Shown: positions 35,445 through 44,793, counted from the first letter of the stretch. The stretch is DNA of 64,000 nucleotides from Castellaniella sp. (GCA_019104865.1 JAHRWZ010000055.1:62001-126000); one strand, 5' to 3'. Made by a program: numbers and translations. The notes: generated by a model from the sequence alone, not told the origin.

Positions 35445-35963
35445 ATTGGCGCCTGAGGAATGCCGCTGAGGGCGGGACTGGAGCAAAGCCCCTACCCGCC
35501 GGCGCAACCCCGCCAGCGCATCGCGCAGGACGACTTTGGGGTGAAAGACCGCCATGTCGATGGAATCCAGGGTGTTCTTCACCATCAGCCCCAGTTCGGT
35601 ATCGCCTTCGATGACCAGACGGCGGCTGAAGAACAGCGTGTCCGGATCTTCCAGACGCTGCAGCAGGCGGTAGAAATCCCAGGCGTCGGCCCGGATGGTC
35701 AGGTCCGGCTCGGCGTCGCCATGCTGCGCAGCACGAAACGTGCCGGAGCGCCAGGTGTAATCGAAGCGCACATGGGCATCGGCGACATGAATACGCAGGG
35801 ACCGACCTTCCAGCATGTGCAGGGTGTCGGGATGCAGATGGCGTGCCAGCATCAGGTTCAGGCCGGCAACGAACAGGATGGAGCCCGGATAGCGTGGCAG
35901 GCGCTCCAGCGCCTGGGCCAGCGGTTCGGGGATGCGATAGGTGGAAGTTGAAGGATTCTGCAT
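35433..35963 (-). CDS. ubiT: SCP2-domain protein UbiT
   Basis: 176 residues with one SCP2-like lipid-carrier domain (about residues 35-140; LRIHVADAHVRFDYTW, DLTIRADAWDFYRLLQRLEDPDTLFF). With UbiU and UbiV, UbiT supports ubiquinone synthesis without oxygen. It lies 25 bp after ubiV in the order ubiU, ubiV, ubiT. Its stop overlaps the end of the convergent MFS gene by 12 bp. Confidence 0.88.
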   Translation of the reverse strand: MQNPSTSTYRIPEPLAQALERLPRYPGSILFVAGLNLMLARHLHPDTLHMLEGRSLRIHVADAHVRFDYTWRSGTFRAAQHGDAEPDLTIRADAWDFYRLLQRLEDPDTLFFSRRLVIEGDTELGLMVKNTLDSIDMAVFHPKVVLRDALAGLRRRVGALLQSRPQRHSSGANSGI

Positions 35964-35988
35964 AACCTTGCCTTATCAAAAAAAGGAT

Positions 35989-36972
35989 TCAACCCACGCG
36001 AGCCCGGATGCCCGGCACGGATGCCTGGGCCACCACATCCATCCGGGCCACCGCACCCTGCGGCAACACCATGTCCAGACCCGGGCGGCCATGCCAGTAG
36101 CCGTTGCAGGGACCAGCCGGCATCAGGGGCACCAGGCGCTCATGGGCATCCTCAGCGGATTCCCGGCCATCGAGCACCGCGCGAAACGCCGCGACGACCT
36201 GATCCATGTGCTGCGATTGCGGACTGAGACGCAGCACGTCGACGCCCAGGTCCCGCAGTTCGTCCAGCTCGTGGATCAGGGTATGGACCAGCGCCGACTG
36301 GGTCTGGATGCCGTTGATCGTCAGGAAGGCCTGGGATTCTTTGGTTTCCAGCAGCAGACCATCGGGATGATCCATGCAGACGTACTGGCAGTTGTCCTTG
36401 GGGAAGTTGCGGTTGCGCGCCGTAAAACACCGGGCGGAAAACGCCAGCGGCATGCGGCCATAGGCGAAGACTTCCGTCTGCAGACCGGCGGGCCGGTCCT
36501 GCTGCAGCTGCGTCAGGCCAGCCCGGCCCATTTCCAGGGGCATGACCCAGCGGGTGGCGCCCTGCGCGACGATCACGTCCAACGTGGGTTTGCTATAGAT
36601 GTTCAGAAACGGACCCGCAATGAAATCGAGCCCCCACGCTGCGCCTGCGGCTTGCTGCCCCCCCACGAGACGCACAGCCCCCATGTCATTGGCCTCGATG
36701 CCGTAGCGGCCGTTTTCCGTGATCTTGCGCAGGGTGTTCAGGTCGTTGCCCGATTCCAGCAGCACCTGGGTGGACAGGATCGGGGTCTTGCCGGCCTGGG
36801 CCAGCATGTCGGCGACCTCGATCCAGTCGGGCAAGCGCAGTTCGTGACGCCGAGAACAAACGGTCTCGCCCAGATAGACGATGTCCACCGGCCAGTCGCG
36901 GACCGTCGCATAGAATTCCAGCGTCGTCACGCGCGGCCAGTAGTACTGCAGTGGGCCCAAGGCTAGTTTCAT
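35989..36972 (-). CDS. ubiV: O2-independent ubiquinone hydroxylation protein UbiV (U32 family)
   Basis: 327 residues. Peptidase-U32-like 4Fe-4S protein which, with UbiU, hydroxylates ubiquinone precursors under anoxia. Cys39 (GETVCSRRHEL) sits where E. coli UbiV has Cys39, and CFTARNRNF followed by DNCQYVC gives the other three cluster cysteines. The ATG at 36972 (MKLALGPLQYYWPR) is the family start; an open frame upstream overlaps ubiU and is not real. Confidence 0.92.
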   Translation of the reverse strand: MKLALGPLQYYWPRVTTLEFYATVRDWPVDIVYLGETVCSRRHELRLPDWIEVADMLAQAGKTPILSTQVLLESGNDLNTLRKITENGRYGIEANDMGAVRLVGGQQAAGAAWGLDFIAGPFLNIYSKPTLDVIVAQGATRWVMPLEMGRAGLTQLQQDRPAGLQTEVFAYGRMPLAFSARCFTARNRNFPKDNCQYVCMDHPDGLLLETKESQAFLTINGIQTQSALVHTLIHELDELRDLGVDVLRLSPQSQHMDQVVAAFRAVLDGRESAEDAHERLVPLMPAGPCNGYWHGRPGLDMVLPQGAVARMDVVAQASVPGIRARVG

Positions 36973-37043
36973 GATGGTTTTCCTGATGTGGCATGTACCG
37001 CCGCCGGCCTGAGTCGGCGCGATCCGCAGGGCAATGACGGCAA

Positions 37044-38096
37044 TTATTTCCAGGGGCGGTGATAGGCCCCCAGCGTGTGCTGCTGACCCTCGGCGACCTT
37101 GTTCAGTTCGGCCATCCAGGACGGATGCACGGAATAGCGCGCGGAGTTGGAGCGCGCCTGGTCGATGGCCTGGCGCCAGACCCGGGTGACCTGGGCGACA
37201 TAGGCGGGGCTGCGCTGGCGGCCTTCGATCTTGATGGCGCGCACACCCATGGCCATGAGTTTCGGCAGCAGTTCCAGCGTATTGAGGCTGGTGGGTTCTT
37301 CCAGGGCGTAGTAGTTTTCGCCCGCCACGTCGAAACGGCCCTTGCACAGCGTGGGGTAGCCGGCGTTTTCCCCCTGATCATAACGATCGATCAGTACGCC
37401 GTTCAGGCGCGATTCCAGGCCGGCGTCGGTCTGCTGCCAGCGCACGTGTTTCGCCGGGGAACAGACCCCATGAGTGTTGGGCGATTCGCCGGTGGCGTAG
37501 GACGACAGAGCGCAACGGCCTTCGACCATGACGCACAGACTGCCAAAACCGAAGACCTCGATCTCGACGGGCGCGTTTTCGCAGACCTGCTGCACCTGGG
37601 CCACGGACAGTACACGTGGCAACACGACCCGTGCGATCCCGAAACGTTCGTGATAGAAATGGATGGCCTCGTAGTTGGTGGCCGACCCCTGGACGGACAG
37701 GTGCAGACGCAGATCGGGATATCGGGCGTGGGCATAGGCCATGAGCCCCGGATCAGCCATGATGACCGCATCGACGCCGGAATCGGCGGCGCGGTCCACG
37801 GATTCCTGCCACAGGCGCCAGGCATCGGGCTGCGGATAGGTGTTCAGCGCCAGGAAGACCTTGCGGCCACGGTCATGCGCATAACGGATGCCCTGGGCAA
37901 TGGCGGTGGCGTCGAAGTTCAGGCCAGCGAAATTGCGCGCGTTGGTGGCGTCCCGGAAACCCAGATAGACGCAATCCGCGCCCTTGTCGACGGCGGACTT
38001 CAGGGCAGGCAGGCTGCCGGCCGGACAGACGAGTTCGAAGCTGGACAGATCGTGGAGGGGCACAACACCGGGACGGACAGGAGGGGTCGAAGACAT
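37044..38096 (-). CDS. ubiU: O2-independent ubiquinone hydroxylation protein UbiU (U32 family)
   Basis: 350 residues. U32-family partner of UbiV. FELVCPAGSLPALKSAVDKGADCVYLGF is the family start (two blocks run together). FGFGSLCVMVEGRCALSSY, THGVCSPAKH and GYPTLCKGRFD hold four cysteines in the pattern of the UbiU 4Fe-4S cluster. AGGA lies nine bases before the ATG. It heads the ubiUVT operon under an FNR-like site (38250-38263). Confidence 0.92.
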   Translation of the reverse strand: MSSTPPVRPGVVPLHDLSSFELVCPAGSLPALKSAVDKGADCVYLGFRDATNARNFAGLNFDATAIAQGIRYAHDRGRKVFLALNTYPQPDAWRLWQESVDRAADSGVDAVIMADPGLMAYAHARYPDLRLHLSVQGSATNYEAIHFYHERFGIARVVLPRVLSVAQVQQVCENAPVEIEVFGFGSLCVMVEGRCALSSYATGESPNTHGVCSPAKHVRWQQTDAGLESRLNGVLIDRYDQGENAGYPTLCKGRFDVAGENYYALEEPTSLNTLELLPKLMAMGVRAIKIEGRQRSPAYVAQVTRVWRQAIDQARSNSARYSVHPSWMAELNKVAEGQQHTLGAYHRPWK

Positions 38097-38249
38097 GAGG
38101 GCGATCCTGGACGATTCTGGCGGGGCACACCGCCGGGCCCTGCCTGGACACTATCTGGGAAGGCGCTGATCCGGTCCGATCTCGAGATGGCGTCGGCTCG
38201 CCGGATCGAAGCGACTTTCGCACTATGCACGCTCGCCTGACGTCCCGCC

Positions 38250-38263
38250 TTAATCCGGATCAA
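38250..38263. promoter_or_regulatory. FNR-like palindrome between ubiU and the DUF2249 gene
   Basis: TTAATCCGGATCAA differs at one base from TTGAT-N4-ATCAA, and outer bases C38249/G38264 extend the symmetry. It stands between two divergent units linked to anaerobic life, about 160 bp from ubiU and 117 bp from the other start. Confidence 0.55.
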
Positions 38264-38372
38264 GGTCGGGCCAGATTGAACACAGCACGGAAACGGTACC
38301 GCGTACGCGGTTTTCCACCCTGCGGGTAGGGTCGATCGTGTAAGGTAGCGCCTTGACCTGCGAGGTACACCC

Positions 38373-38594
38373 ATGAGCCATCCCGACATCACCCTGGACG
38401 TGCGCGGCCTGCCGCCGCCGGAACCGCTGGAACACTGCCTGGAGGCGCTGGCCGATCTGTTACCTGGCCAGCGGTTATGCATGTTGATCGACCGTGAACC
38501 GTATCCGCTGTACCCCATGCTGGACCGCGACGGGTTCCAGCACGAATGCACCTTCGAGGAAACCTATTTCCAGGTCACCATCTGGATCGATTGA
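38373..38594 (+). CDS. DUF2249 protein
   Basis: 73 residues: LDVRGLPPPEPLEHCLEALADLLPGQRLCMLIDREPYPLYPML, here described as two joined blocks, is the DUF2249 pattern, a TusA-like fold. Such proteins are frequent in denitrification and respiratory gene groups; the molecular role is unknown. It is 2 bp before the membrane-protein gene, so the pair is an operon. Confidence 0.8.
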   Translation: MSHPDITLDVRGLPPPEPLEHCLEALADLLPGQRLCMLIDREPYPLYPMLDRDGFQHECTFEETYFQVTIWID

Positions 38595-38596
38595 CC

Positions 38597-39955
38597 ATGC
38601 AGCGCGCACTGGATTTCGACAAGACACCCGCTCTGGGCGTACCCCTGCCCTTCTTCCTGAACGTGCCGCTGTTCGGGGCGCTGGCCGGCGTACTGGCCAC
38701 CTGGGTGGGCCCTCAGGCCTTTGCGTCACGCTGGGATGCCGCGACCCTGGCCCTGACGCACCTGTGGACCCTGGGCATCCTGGGTAGCGCCATGCTGGGT
38801 GCCCTGATCCAGATCCTGGCGGTCGCCTGCAACGTCCCCGTGACACCGGCGCGGGCCGTGGCGAATAGCGCCCATGCGCTGCTGACGCTGGGAACCCTGG
38901 CTCTGGCGGCCGGCTTTCTCTGGTGGTCCCCAACGGCCTGGCTGACAGCCGTCGGGTTGCTGGGACTTGCCTTCGCCCTGTATCTGGCGGCGGTCGGCCG
39001 GGCGCTCTGGCGCCACCGCAAACAGGTCTACAAAGGGGCGCGCGAGATCCTCGTCCCGGTGCGCGGCGCACTGGCGGCCCTGGCTCTGGCGGTGCTGATC
39101 GGACTGATCATGGCGGGCGCGCTGGGACTGGGGCTGGGGCTGCCGGACTGGGTGGGCAGCCACATTCTGTGGGGGCTACTGGGCTGGGGGGGCTTGCTGC
39201 TGATGGGCATGTCCTTTCAATTATTGCCGATCTTCCAGATGATCGAACTCTATCCAAAACCGCTAACCCGCTGGCTGCCGCTGCTGATCCCCGCGCTGCT
39301 GCTAGCCTGGAGCGCGCTGGATGCCTCCACCGGGCTGCCGCATCTGATGCGCGAAACGGTGGAACTGCTGCTGACAGGGGCCTACGTGACCTGGATCGGC
39401 ACATCGTTGCAGCGGCTGTGGACCCGCAAGCGTCCCACCGCGGAACCGACGACCCTGTTCTGGTTCACCGGCTTGATCTGCCTGCTGGCCTGTGCGCCGG
39501 CCTGGGTCTGGCTGCGTCACGGTCAGTCCACGCAGGCCGCGATGGTGCTGGGTATCCTGCTGATCGTGGGCGGGCTGGGATCGGTGGTGCACGGCATGCT
39601 GTACAAGATCGTGCCCTTCCTGCTGTGGAAGCACGCACAGGACGCCATCGTCATCCCCGACCGCGACCCGGCCCAGGTCCGTGTCTACCTGAAGGTGCTG
39701 CCGAAGATGGCCGCCTATATCCCGGAACGCCCGGCACAGACGCACTGGGTAATCTACGTCCTGATGGTGGTTTCCTGGGTGCTGGCAGCCACGGGCTGGC
39801 GGCCCGCCACAACGATCGCGGGGCCGCTGCTGGTCCTGTCGGCCGCACTGCAGGCCTGGAACCTGGCGCGGGCGCTGATGCTGTACCGCAAAACATTGCG
39901 GGCTATGGCGGCCCTGCCGATCGCGGCGGCGGGGGGCCGACGCGACGTCTCCTGA
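38597..39955 (+). CDS. Polytopic membrane protein with conserved-looking membrane histidines, unknown function
   Basis: 452 residues with about 12 hydrophobic segments. Histidines fall in or next to membrane segments (TLALTHLWTLGILGSAML; WVGSHILWGLLGWGG; VVHGMLYKIVPFLLWKH), reminiscent of NnrS-like or heme-copper-oxidase-subunit-I-like proteins. I cannot assign a family with certainty. The start at 38597 (MQRALDFDKTP) is 2 bp after the DUF2249 stop. Being divergent from ubiUVT and preceded by an FNR-like site, a role in anaerobic or nitrogen-oxide respiration is suggested. Confidence 0.75.
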   Translation: MQRALDFDKTPALGVPLPFFLNVPLFGALAGVLATWVGPQAFASRWDAATLALTHLWTLGILGSAMLGALIQILAVACNVPVTPARAVANSAHALLTLGTLALAAGFLWWSPTAWLTAVGLLGLAFALYLAAVGRALWRHRKQVYKGAREILVPVRGALAALALAVLIGLIMAGALGLGLGLPDWVGSHILWGLLGWGGLLLMGMSFQLLPIFQMIELYPKPLTRWLPLLIPALLLAWSALDASTGLPHLMRETVELLLTGAYVTWIGTSLQRLWTRKRPTAEPTTLFWFTGLICLLACAPAWVWLRHGQSTQAAMVLGILLIVGGLGSVVHGMLYKIVPFLLWKHAQDAIVIPDRDPAQVRVYLKVLPKMAAYIPERPAQTHWVIYVLMVVSWVLAATGWRPATTIAGPLLVLSAALQAWNLARALMLYRKTLRAMAALPIAAAGGRRDVS

Positions 39956-39963
39956 TCCCGGGG

Positions 39964-40566
39964 TCAGTCGTTCCCGATCTCCGCCAGAGCCCGGATCAGT
40001 TCCGCCATGTTCGACACACCCAGCTTTTCCATCGCCTGAGCCCGCTGCACCTCGACATAGCGCACCGACACACCCTGATCCGCCGCAATGTCCCGGTTCG
40101 TCAGGCCCGCCTCGACCCCGCGCACGACGGCCCGCTCCCGCGCGCTGAGCGCCTGGTAGAGCGCCCGCAGGCGACGGCGCCGGTCGGCCTGCCTCGACCG
40201 ATCCAGGGCGCGATCGATCGCCGGCATCAGGGTGTCCAGCAGCACGGGCTTTTCCAGGAAATCCACCGCGCCATTCCGAAAGGCCCCGGTTGCCATGGGC
40301 ACGTCCGCATGCCCGGTCAGGATGATCACGGACAAGGGGCTGCCCAGCCGTCGCAGGTGTGTCTGCACGGCCTGCCCATCCCATTCGGGCATGCGCATGT
40401 CCAGCAGGACCACCCCGGCCGCGTACAGGTCGGCGCCATCCAGGAAGGCGCGGCCATCCGGCCAGTCCAGACAGCGCAGGCCTACCGTCTCGAGCATGTA
40501 GCGGCACGCGCGACGCACCGACGCGTCATCGTCCACGATATGAATCACGGCATGGGGCTCGGTCAT
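39964..40566 (-). CDS. FixJ/TtrR-type response regulator
   Basis: 200 residues. Receiver domain (IHIVDDDASVRRAC, phosphate-accepting Asp in VVLLDMRMPEWDG, Lys in FLEKPV) and LuxR-type helix-turn-helix (LSARERAVVRGVEAGLTNRDIA). Paired with the histidine kinase whose gene it overlaps by 4 bp. The likely targets are the divergent cytochrome/tsdA genes. Confidence 0.9.
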   Translation of the reverse strand: MTEPHAVIHIVDDDASVRRACRYMLETVGLRCLDWPDGRAFLDGADLYAAGVVLLDMRMPEWDGQAVQTHLRRLGSPLSVIILTGHADVPMATGAFRNGAVDFLEKPVLLDTLMPAIDRALDRSRQADRRRRLRALYQALSARERAVVRGVEAGLTNRDIAADQGVSVRYVEVQRAQAMEKLGVSNMAELIRALAEIGND

Positions 40567-42386
40567 GGCAGGGAATCCGGGGGGATGGACGGCAGCTCCA
40601 GCAGCACCAGGGCGCCGGTCACGCCGTCCGCACGATTGCCGACCTGGATCCGCCCTTTCAGGGAGAGCATGATACGCTGCGCGATCAGCAGCCCCAGGCC
40701 GAGCCCATCGGGCCGCGTCGTGCGAAACGGCACGAAGGGAAACCGCACATGCTCGGCATCGAAGCCCGGCCCGTCGTCGGCGACCTCGATTCGCAGAACG
40801 CCTTCCTCGGCCGCAGCCCGCACAGAGATGCACCGCGCACCGGCCTGCACGGCATTGATCAGGACATTGGCCAGCACTTGCTCGAATGCCCGGGGAACGT
40901 CGCCGGCCACAAGGGCCTGGGGGATGTCCGCCTCGATACGCACCCCCTGGCGGTCCGCCTGCAACCGTACCATGCCGACCACCTGTTCCACCAGGGCGCC
41001 CAGCGCTTGTCTTTCCGACACGGGCTCCGGCCGTTCCGGCTTGGCCCATCCGCGCAGGTTGCGGATGACCCGATCGCAGCGCAGGACATCGTCCCGGATA
41101 TGTCCCAGCACGGGAAGCAGGGGATGGTCCCGGTCCTCGGCCCGCAGCCGATAAGCGGCCGCCTCGGCGTATTGCAGAATGGCGGCCAGCGGCTGCTTGA
41201 CCTCGTGGGCGATGCCCGCCGCCATCTCGCCCAACAAGGCGATCCGGTCCGCCTGGGCCAGCGCCTGCTCATACTGGTGCAGTTGCTCATGCGCCAGACG
41301 CAAACGCTGGCGCTGGCGCCGCGCCACGCGCGCCAGCCACAGGCTATTGCCCAGCAACAACAGTCCGAGGCCCAGCACCGAAACCAGCCAGGGCCAGTAG
41401 TGCCACAGCAGACGTCGCAGCTGGCCCCAGACATCGGCATCGGACACATACCCAATCCGGTGCAGGCGTCGCTCCACGTCGGCGGCCGATACCGGCAAAG
41501 ACCATCGGGGCAGGCCGGCGGGCAGCGAGTCACCCAGCAGGACGCCACCCAGGGCCGCCGCCAGACCATCCGGGACCGTATCCAGAGCGGCCAGCGACCA
41601 GCCAGGCAACAGACGCGTGCTGGACGCGCAGGGAGCCGCCTCCGCGGGAGCGGCCGGACCGGGAAATGTGTCCGAGGCCCCCCAGGCCGGTTCCAGGAGG
41701 CGCAGGCGCATGCCCTTCAGGCGACCGGAGGCCGACAGTTCCTCGTACAGGCACACCGGCACGATGGCGGCGTCCACCTGGCCCGCGGCCAGCTGCAGCA
41801 GCGGCCGGTCGGCGGGAAACCCGGAAAAGACAGGAACGTAGTCCCGTTGCGGCGCAAGACCCTCGCGATCGAGCAGTTCCACCCCCAGCAGATATCCACC
41901 CAATGCCTCCGGATGCACGGCGCCCACCCGCCGCCCCTTCAGATCCGCTAACGACGACGGACCATCCTCACGCACCCAGATGGCCGAACCGATCTGCTCC
42001 AGAAACCGGAGGTCGCCGCCGCCCGAAGGTTTGAGCGTCGCCAGCCAGCGCACTGGCCGGCGGGGATCCAGCGCGCGGAACTGGACCGGATTGGCCAGCA
42101 GGAAATCCAGACCCTCCAGGGCCCCCGACCGCAAGGCCTGATCAGGCACGATCGGGAGCAGATCGAAATGCTCGCCGGGCAGGCGCTGCTCCAACCAGTC
42201 CCGCCAGGAGCTCCAGGCCCGCAGCGCCTTTTCCGGACCGCGAGGCGCCAGGATCCCGATCCGCCAGGCATGCAGGGACGGCACCTCCCCTTCCCCGGCC
42301 GCCCGGGCGCCAGCCGTCAGCAGGACCAGCCCGGCCAGCAGCACGACGCGCGACAGCCGCCCCATCACACGCACGATTTGCTCCAC
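40563..42386 (-). CDS. TtrS-like sensor histidine kinase with PhnD-type periplasmic domain
   Basis: 607 residues. Signal peptide, then a PhnD/solute-binding-like sensor (about 40-300; WRIGILAPRGPEKALRAW, FLLANPVQF, LKGRRVGAVHPEALGGY), one membrane segment near 330-350, coiled linker, and a kinase core with His box GIAHEVKQPLAAILQY, N box NVLINAVQAG, and DDGPGF/GLGLGL. This is the TtrS layout; TtrS senses tetrathionate. A GTG at 42386 is taken; later GTG/ATG codons (ATG at 42365) are possible. Adjacent TsdA makes tetrathionate, which fits the ligand. Confidence 0.85.
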   Translation of the reverse strand: MEQIVRVMGRLSRVVLLAGLVLLTAGARAAGEGEVPSLHAWRIGILAPRGPEKALRAWSSWRDWLEQRLPGEHFDLLPIVPDQALRSGALEGLDFLLANPVQFRALDPRRPVRWLATLKPSGGGDLRFLEQIGSAIWVREDGPSSLADLKGRRVGAVHPEALGGYLLGVELLDREGLAPQRDYVPVFSGFPADRPLLQLAAGQVDAAIVPVCLYEELSASGRLKGMRLRLLEPAWGASDTFPGPAAPAEAAPCASSTRLLPGWSLAALDTVPDGLAAALGGVLLGDSLPAGLPRWSLPVSAADVERRLHRIGYVSDADVWGQLRRLLWHYWPWLVSVLGLGLLLLGNSLWLARVARRQRQRLRLAHEQLHQYEQALAQADRIALLGEMAAGIAHEVKQPLAAILQYAEAAAYRLRAEDRDHPLLPVLGHIRDDVLRCDRVIRNLRGWAKPERPEPVSERQALGALVEQVVGMVRLQADRQGVRIEADIPQALVAGDVPRAFEQVLANVLINAVQAGARCISVRAAAEEGVLRIEVADDGPGFDAEHVRFPFVPFRTTRPDGLGLGLLIAQRIMLSLKGRIQVGNRADGVTGALVLLELPSIPPDSLP

Positions 42387-42391
42387 ATCAA
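42378..42391. promoter_or_regulatory. Imperfect FNR-like site between kinase and cytochrome genes
   Basis: TTGCTCCACATCAA has one intact half-site (ATCAA) and one with a mismatch. It overlaps the proposed kinase start, so it would mainly serve the divergent cytochrome operon at 42516. Weak evidence. Confidence 0.3.
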
Positions 42392-42515
42392 TAGATCCCT
42401 ACTAGCAGTACGGTTTTCCACATAGCGCGGTCCGATGCCAACCCGCACAATCAAATCGGGCCGGCATCGGCAACGAGACGATCCTCCGGCCCCGCGACAC
42501 GAGAAGGAAACAGCA

Positions 42516-43883
42516 ATGTCCAAAAGACGCATCACAGCCCTGCGCGCTCTGCTCATGGCCGCCGGATTGACCGCCGGACTGGTCATCGCGGCCACCTGGG
42601 GACTGGCGTGGCAGCGCCGCCCCGAACCGCCCGCCCACACGGACCTGGCGCTCGACGATCCCGCTCTGATCCGGCAAGGCGAGTATATTGCCAGAACCGC
42701 GGACTGCATCGCCTGCCACACGGCACCCGGCGGCAAGCCGTACGCCGGCGGCCTGGCCATGCAAACGCCGGCCGGCGCGATCTACTCGACCAACATCACG
42801 CCCGATCCCGACACCGGGATCGGCGCCTACGACTACGAGGCGTTCCGCAACGCGGTCAAGCATGGCATCCGCCGGGACGGGGCGGCGCTCTACCCCGCCA
42901 TGCCCTATCCGTCCTACGCCATCATGCCGGAGGCGGATCTGCGCGCCCTGTACGCCTACTTCATGAAGGCCGTGGCGCCACAGCGCCAGGCCAATGCGAA
43001 ATCCACGATTCCCTGGCCACTGGACATGCGCTGGCCGCTGATCTGGTGGCAGGCGCTGTTCGCGCCCACCCGTACCTTTCAGCCCGCTCCCGAGCTGGAC
43101 GCCAACCTGAACCGCGGCAAATACCTCGTCGAAGGCCCGGGACACTGTGGCGCCTGTCATACGCCGCGCGGCATCGGCTTCCAGGAAACGGCACTGAACC
43201 TGCAGGACGGCGACACATTCCTGTCCGGCGCCCTGATCGATGGCTGGCGCGCCAAAAGCTTGCGCGGCGAGGCGCAAGGCCTGCATTCCTGGAGCCAGGC
43301 GGAAATCATCGAGTTTCTCGCCTCGGGACGCACCAACCGGGTAGCCGCCTTCGGCGCCATGGCCGACGTGGTCAGCCACAGCACACGACACATGACGGCC
43401 GAGGACCTGGGCAGCATGGCTGCCTATCTGAAGCAATTGCCGCCCGCCCCCGGCAAACTGGCGGCTTTTGCGCCCAAGCGGGACACGTTGACCGAGTCGC
43501 TGCTGGACGGGACAGAGCGCGTCCGGGGCGCCCTGCTCTATCGGGAGCACTGCATGAGCTGCCACCGGCCTGATGGCCAGGGCGTGCCGCGTATCTTCCC
43601 GGCGCTGGATGGCAATTCCGCGATCTTCGCCCACAATCCCCAGTCCACCATCCAGGTGACCCTGGAAGGCGGTCGCATGCCGCTCGATCCCCGCGCCGAC
43701 AAAATGGCGTTCGCCATGCCCGGCTTCAGCCACCTGTCCGATCAGGACATCAGCGAGGTGCTGAGCTTCGTGCGCAGCGGCTGGACCAATCAGGCACCCG
43801 CCGTTACGCCTGAACAGGTGCGCCAGATCCGCGCGTTCCTGGCCACGAAGGCGCCCCACATCCAGACAGGAGAACATCAATGA
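42516..43883 (+). CDS. Membrane-anchored triheme cytochrome c
   Basis: 455 residues. N-terminal membrane segment (LLMAAGLTAGLVIAATWGLAW) and three CXXCH heme sites: CIACH (near residue 69), CGACH (near 212) and CMSCH (near 348). The three-domain pattern resembles the cytochrome subunit of alcohol and gluconate dehydrogenases. Here no dehydrogenase flavoprotein or quinoprotein is present; instead tsdA follows with a 4-bp overlap. It probably carries electrons from TsdA to the respiratory chain. GAGAAGGAAACAGC precedes the ATG. Confidence 0.87.
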   Translation: MSKRRITALRALLMAAGLTAGLVIAATWGLAWQRRPEPPAHTDLALDDPALIRQGEYIARTADCIACHTAPGGKPYAGGLAMQTPAGAIYSTNITPDPDTGIGAYDYEAFRNAVKHGIRRDGAALYPAMPYPSYAIMPEADLRALYAYFMKAVAPQRQANAKSTIPWPLDMRWPLIWWQALFAPTRTFQPAPELDANLNRGKYLVEGPGHCGACHTPRGIGFQETALNLQDGDTFLSGALIDGWRAKSLRGEAQGLHSWSQAEIIEFLASGRTNRVAAFGAMADVVSHSTRHMTAEDLGSMAAYLKQLPPAPGKLAAFAPKRDTLTESLLDGTERVRGALLYREHCMSCHRPDGQGVPRIFPALDGNSAIFAHNPQSTIQVTLEGGRMPLDPRADKMAFAMPGFSHLSDQDISEVLSFVRSGWTNQAPAVTPEQVRQIRAFLATKAPHIQTGEHQ

Positions 43884-44785
43884 GTCACCATCGCTCCCTG
43901 CGCCTGTGCCTGACCGGGCTGGCGCTGGCCTTGGGTCTGAGCGCGGGCGCGCTGGCCCAGTCCACCGGTGCGGTTGCCCCGCGGACTTATGCGGTCAAGG
44001 ACAAGAACGGCCAGCCGCTGCCCGCCTACACCATCCCGGAAGACAGCGAAATGCTAAAGCATCCCGACGCCGAACAGATTCTCTACGGACAGCGCCTGCT
44101 CAACGAAACACAGCGCCTGCTGCCCGACCGCGTCGGTGCCGCCATGAACTGCAACAGTTGCCATGTGGTACAGGGCAAGAAGCCGCTGGGCGCACCCTTC
44201 ATCAACACCTACAACAGCTTTCCGCAATACAACCCGCGATCCGAACGCGTCATGACGCTGGAGGAACGGATCAACGGCTGCATGATCCGCTCGATGAACG
44301 GCAAGAAGCTGCCGCAGGATTCCCGCGAGATGCAGGCCATGGTGGCCTACATGAAATGGCTGGCCCAGGACGTGCCGCACGGCGCCCAGGTACAAATCCA
44401 GAGCAGCCGCCCGATCGATATGAACATCAAACCCGACCCCGTGCGGGGCCGCACCATCTATGGCGCACAGTGCGCATCCTGCCACGGCGCCAACGGCGAA
44501 GGCCGCAAGGATGCACGCGGCAACATCGTGTTCCCGCCACTCTGGGGCGACGAGTCCTTCAACATCGGCGCGGGACTGGCGCGGACTTACAAGGCCGCGT
44601 CCTTCATCTACGACAACATGCCCATGGGCGTGCACACGAAAGGCGCCTGGGGCGAGGGCCGCACCCTAAGCCTGCAGGACGCGGTGGACGTCGCCGAATT
44701 CTTCACCCATATGCCGCGTCCAGATTTGCCGATGAAGGACAAGGACTGGCCATCGGGGAAGAAACCGAAGGATGCACGATATTAG
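43880..44785 (+). CDS. tsdA: Thiosulfate dehydrogenase (tetrathionate-forming), diheme cytochrome c
   Basis: 301 residues. Periplasmic diheme enzyme that joins two thiosulfates into tetrathionate, reversible in some species. Signal peptide ends near GALAQ. Heme sites are CNSCH (near residue 93) and CASCH (near 198). The stretch GAPFINTYNSFPQYNPRSERVMTL, seen as adjoining blocks, and ERINGCMIRSMNGK are typical for TsdA, with NGC.. and surrounding residues of the active-site region. Operon partner of the triheme cytochrome. Confidence 0.88.
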   Translation: MSHHRSLRLCLTGLALALGLSAGALAQSTGAVAPRTYAVKDKNGQPLPAYTIPEDSEMLKHPDAEQILYGQRLLNETQRLLPDRVGAAMNCNSCHVVQGKKPLGAPFINTYNSFPQYNPRSERVMTLEERINGCMIRSMNGKKLPQDSREMQAMVAYMKWLAQDVPHGAQVQIQSSRPIDMNIKPDPVRGRTIYGAQCASCHGANGEGRKDARGNIVFPPLWGDESFNIGAGLARTYKAASFIYDNMPMGVHTKGAWGEGRTLSLQDAVDVAEFFTHMPRPDLPMKDKDWPSGKKPKDARY

Positions 44786-44793
44786 AACGGGGT

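Noticed and set aside
38923..41154. 743-codon plus-strand open frame across the membrane-protein, regulator and kinase genes
   Set aside because: It crosses three recognisable genes in other frames and shows no protein family.
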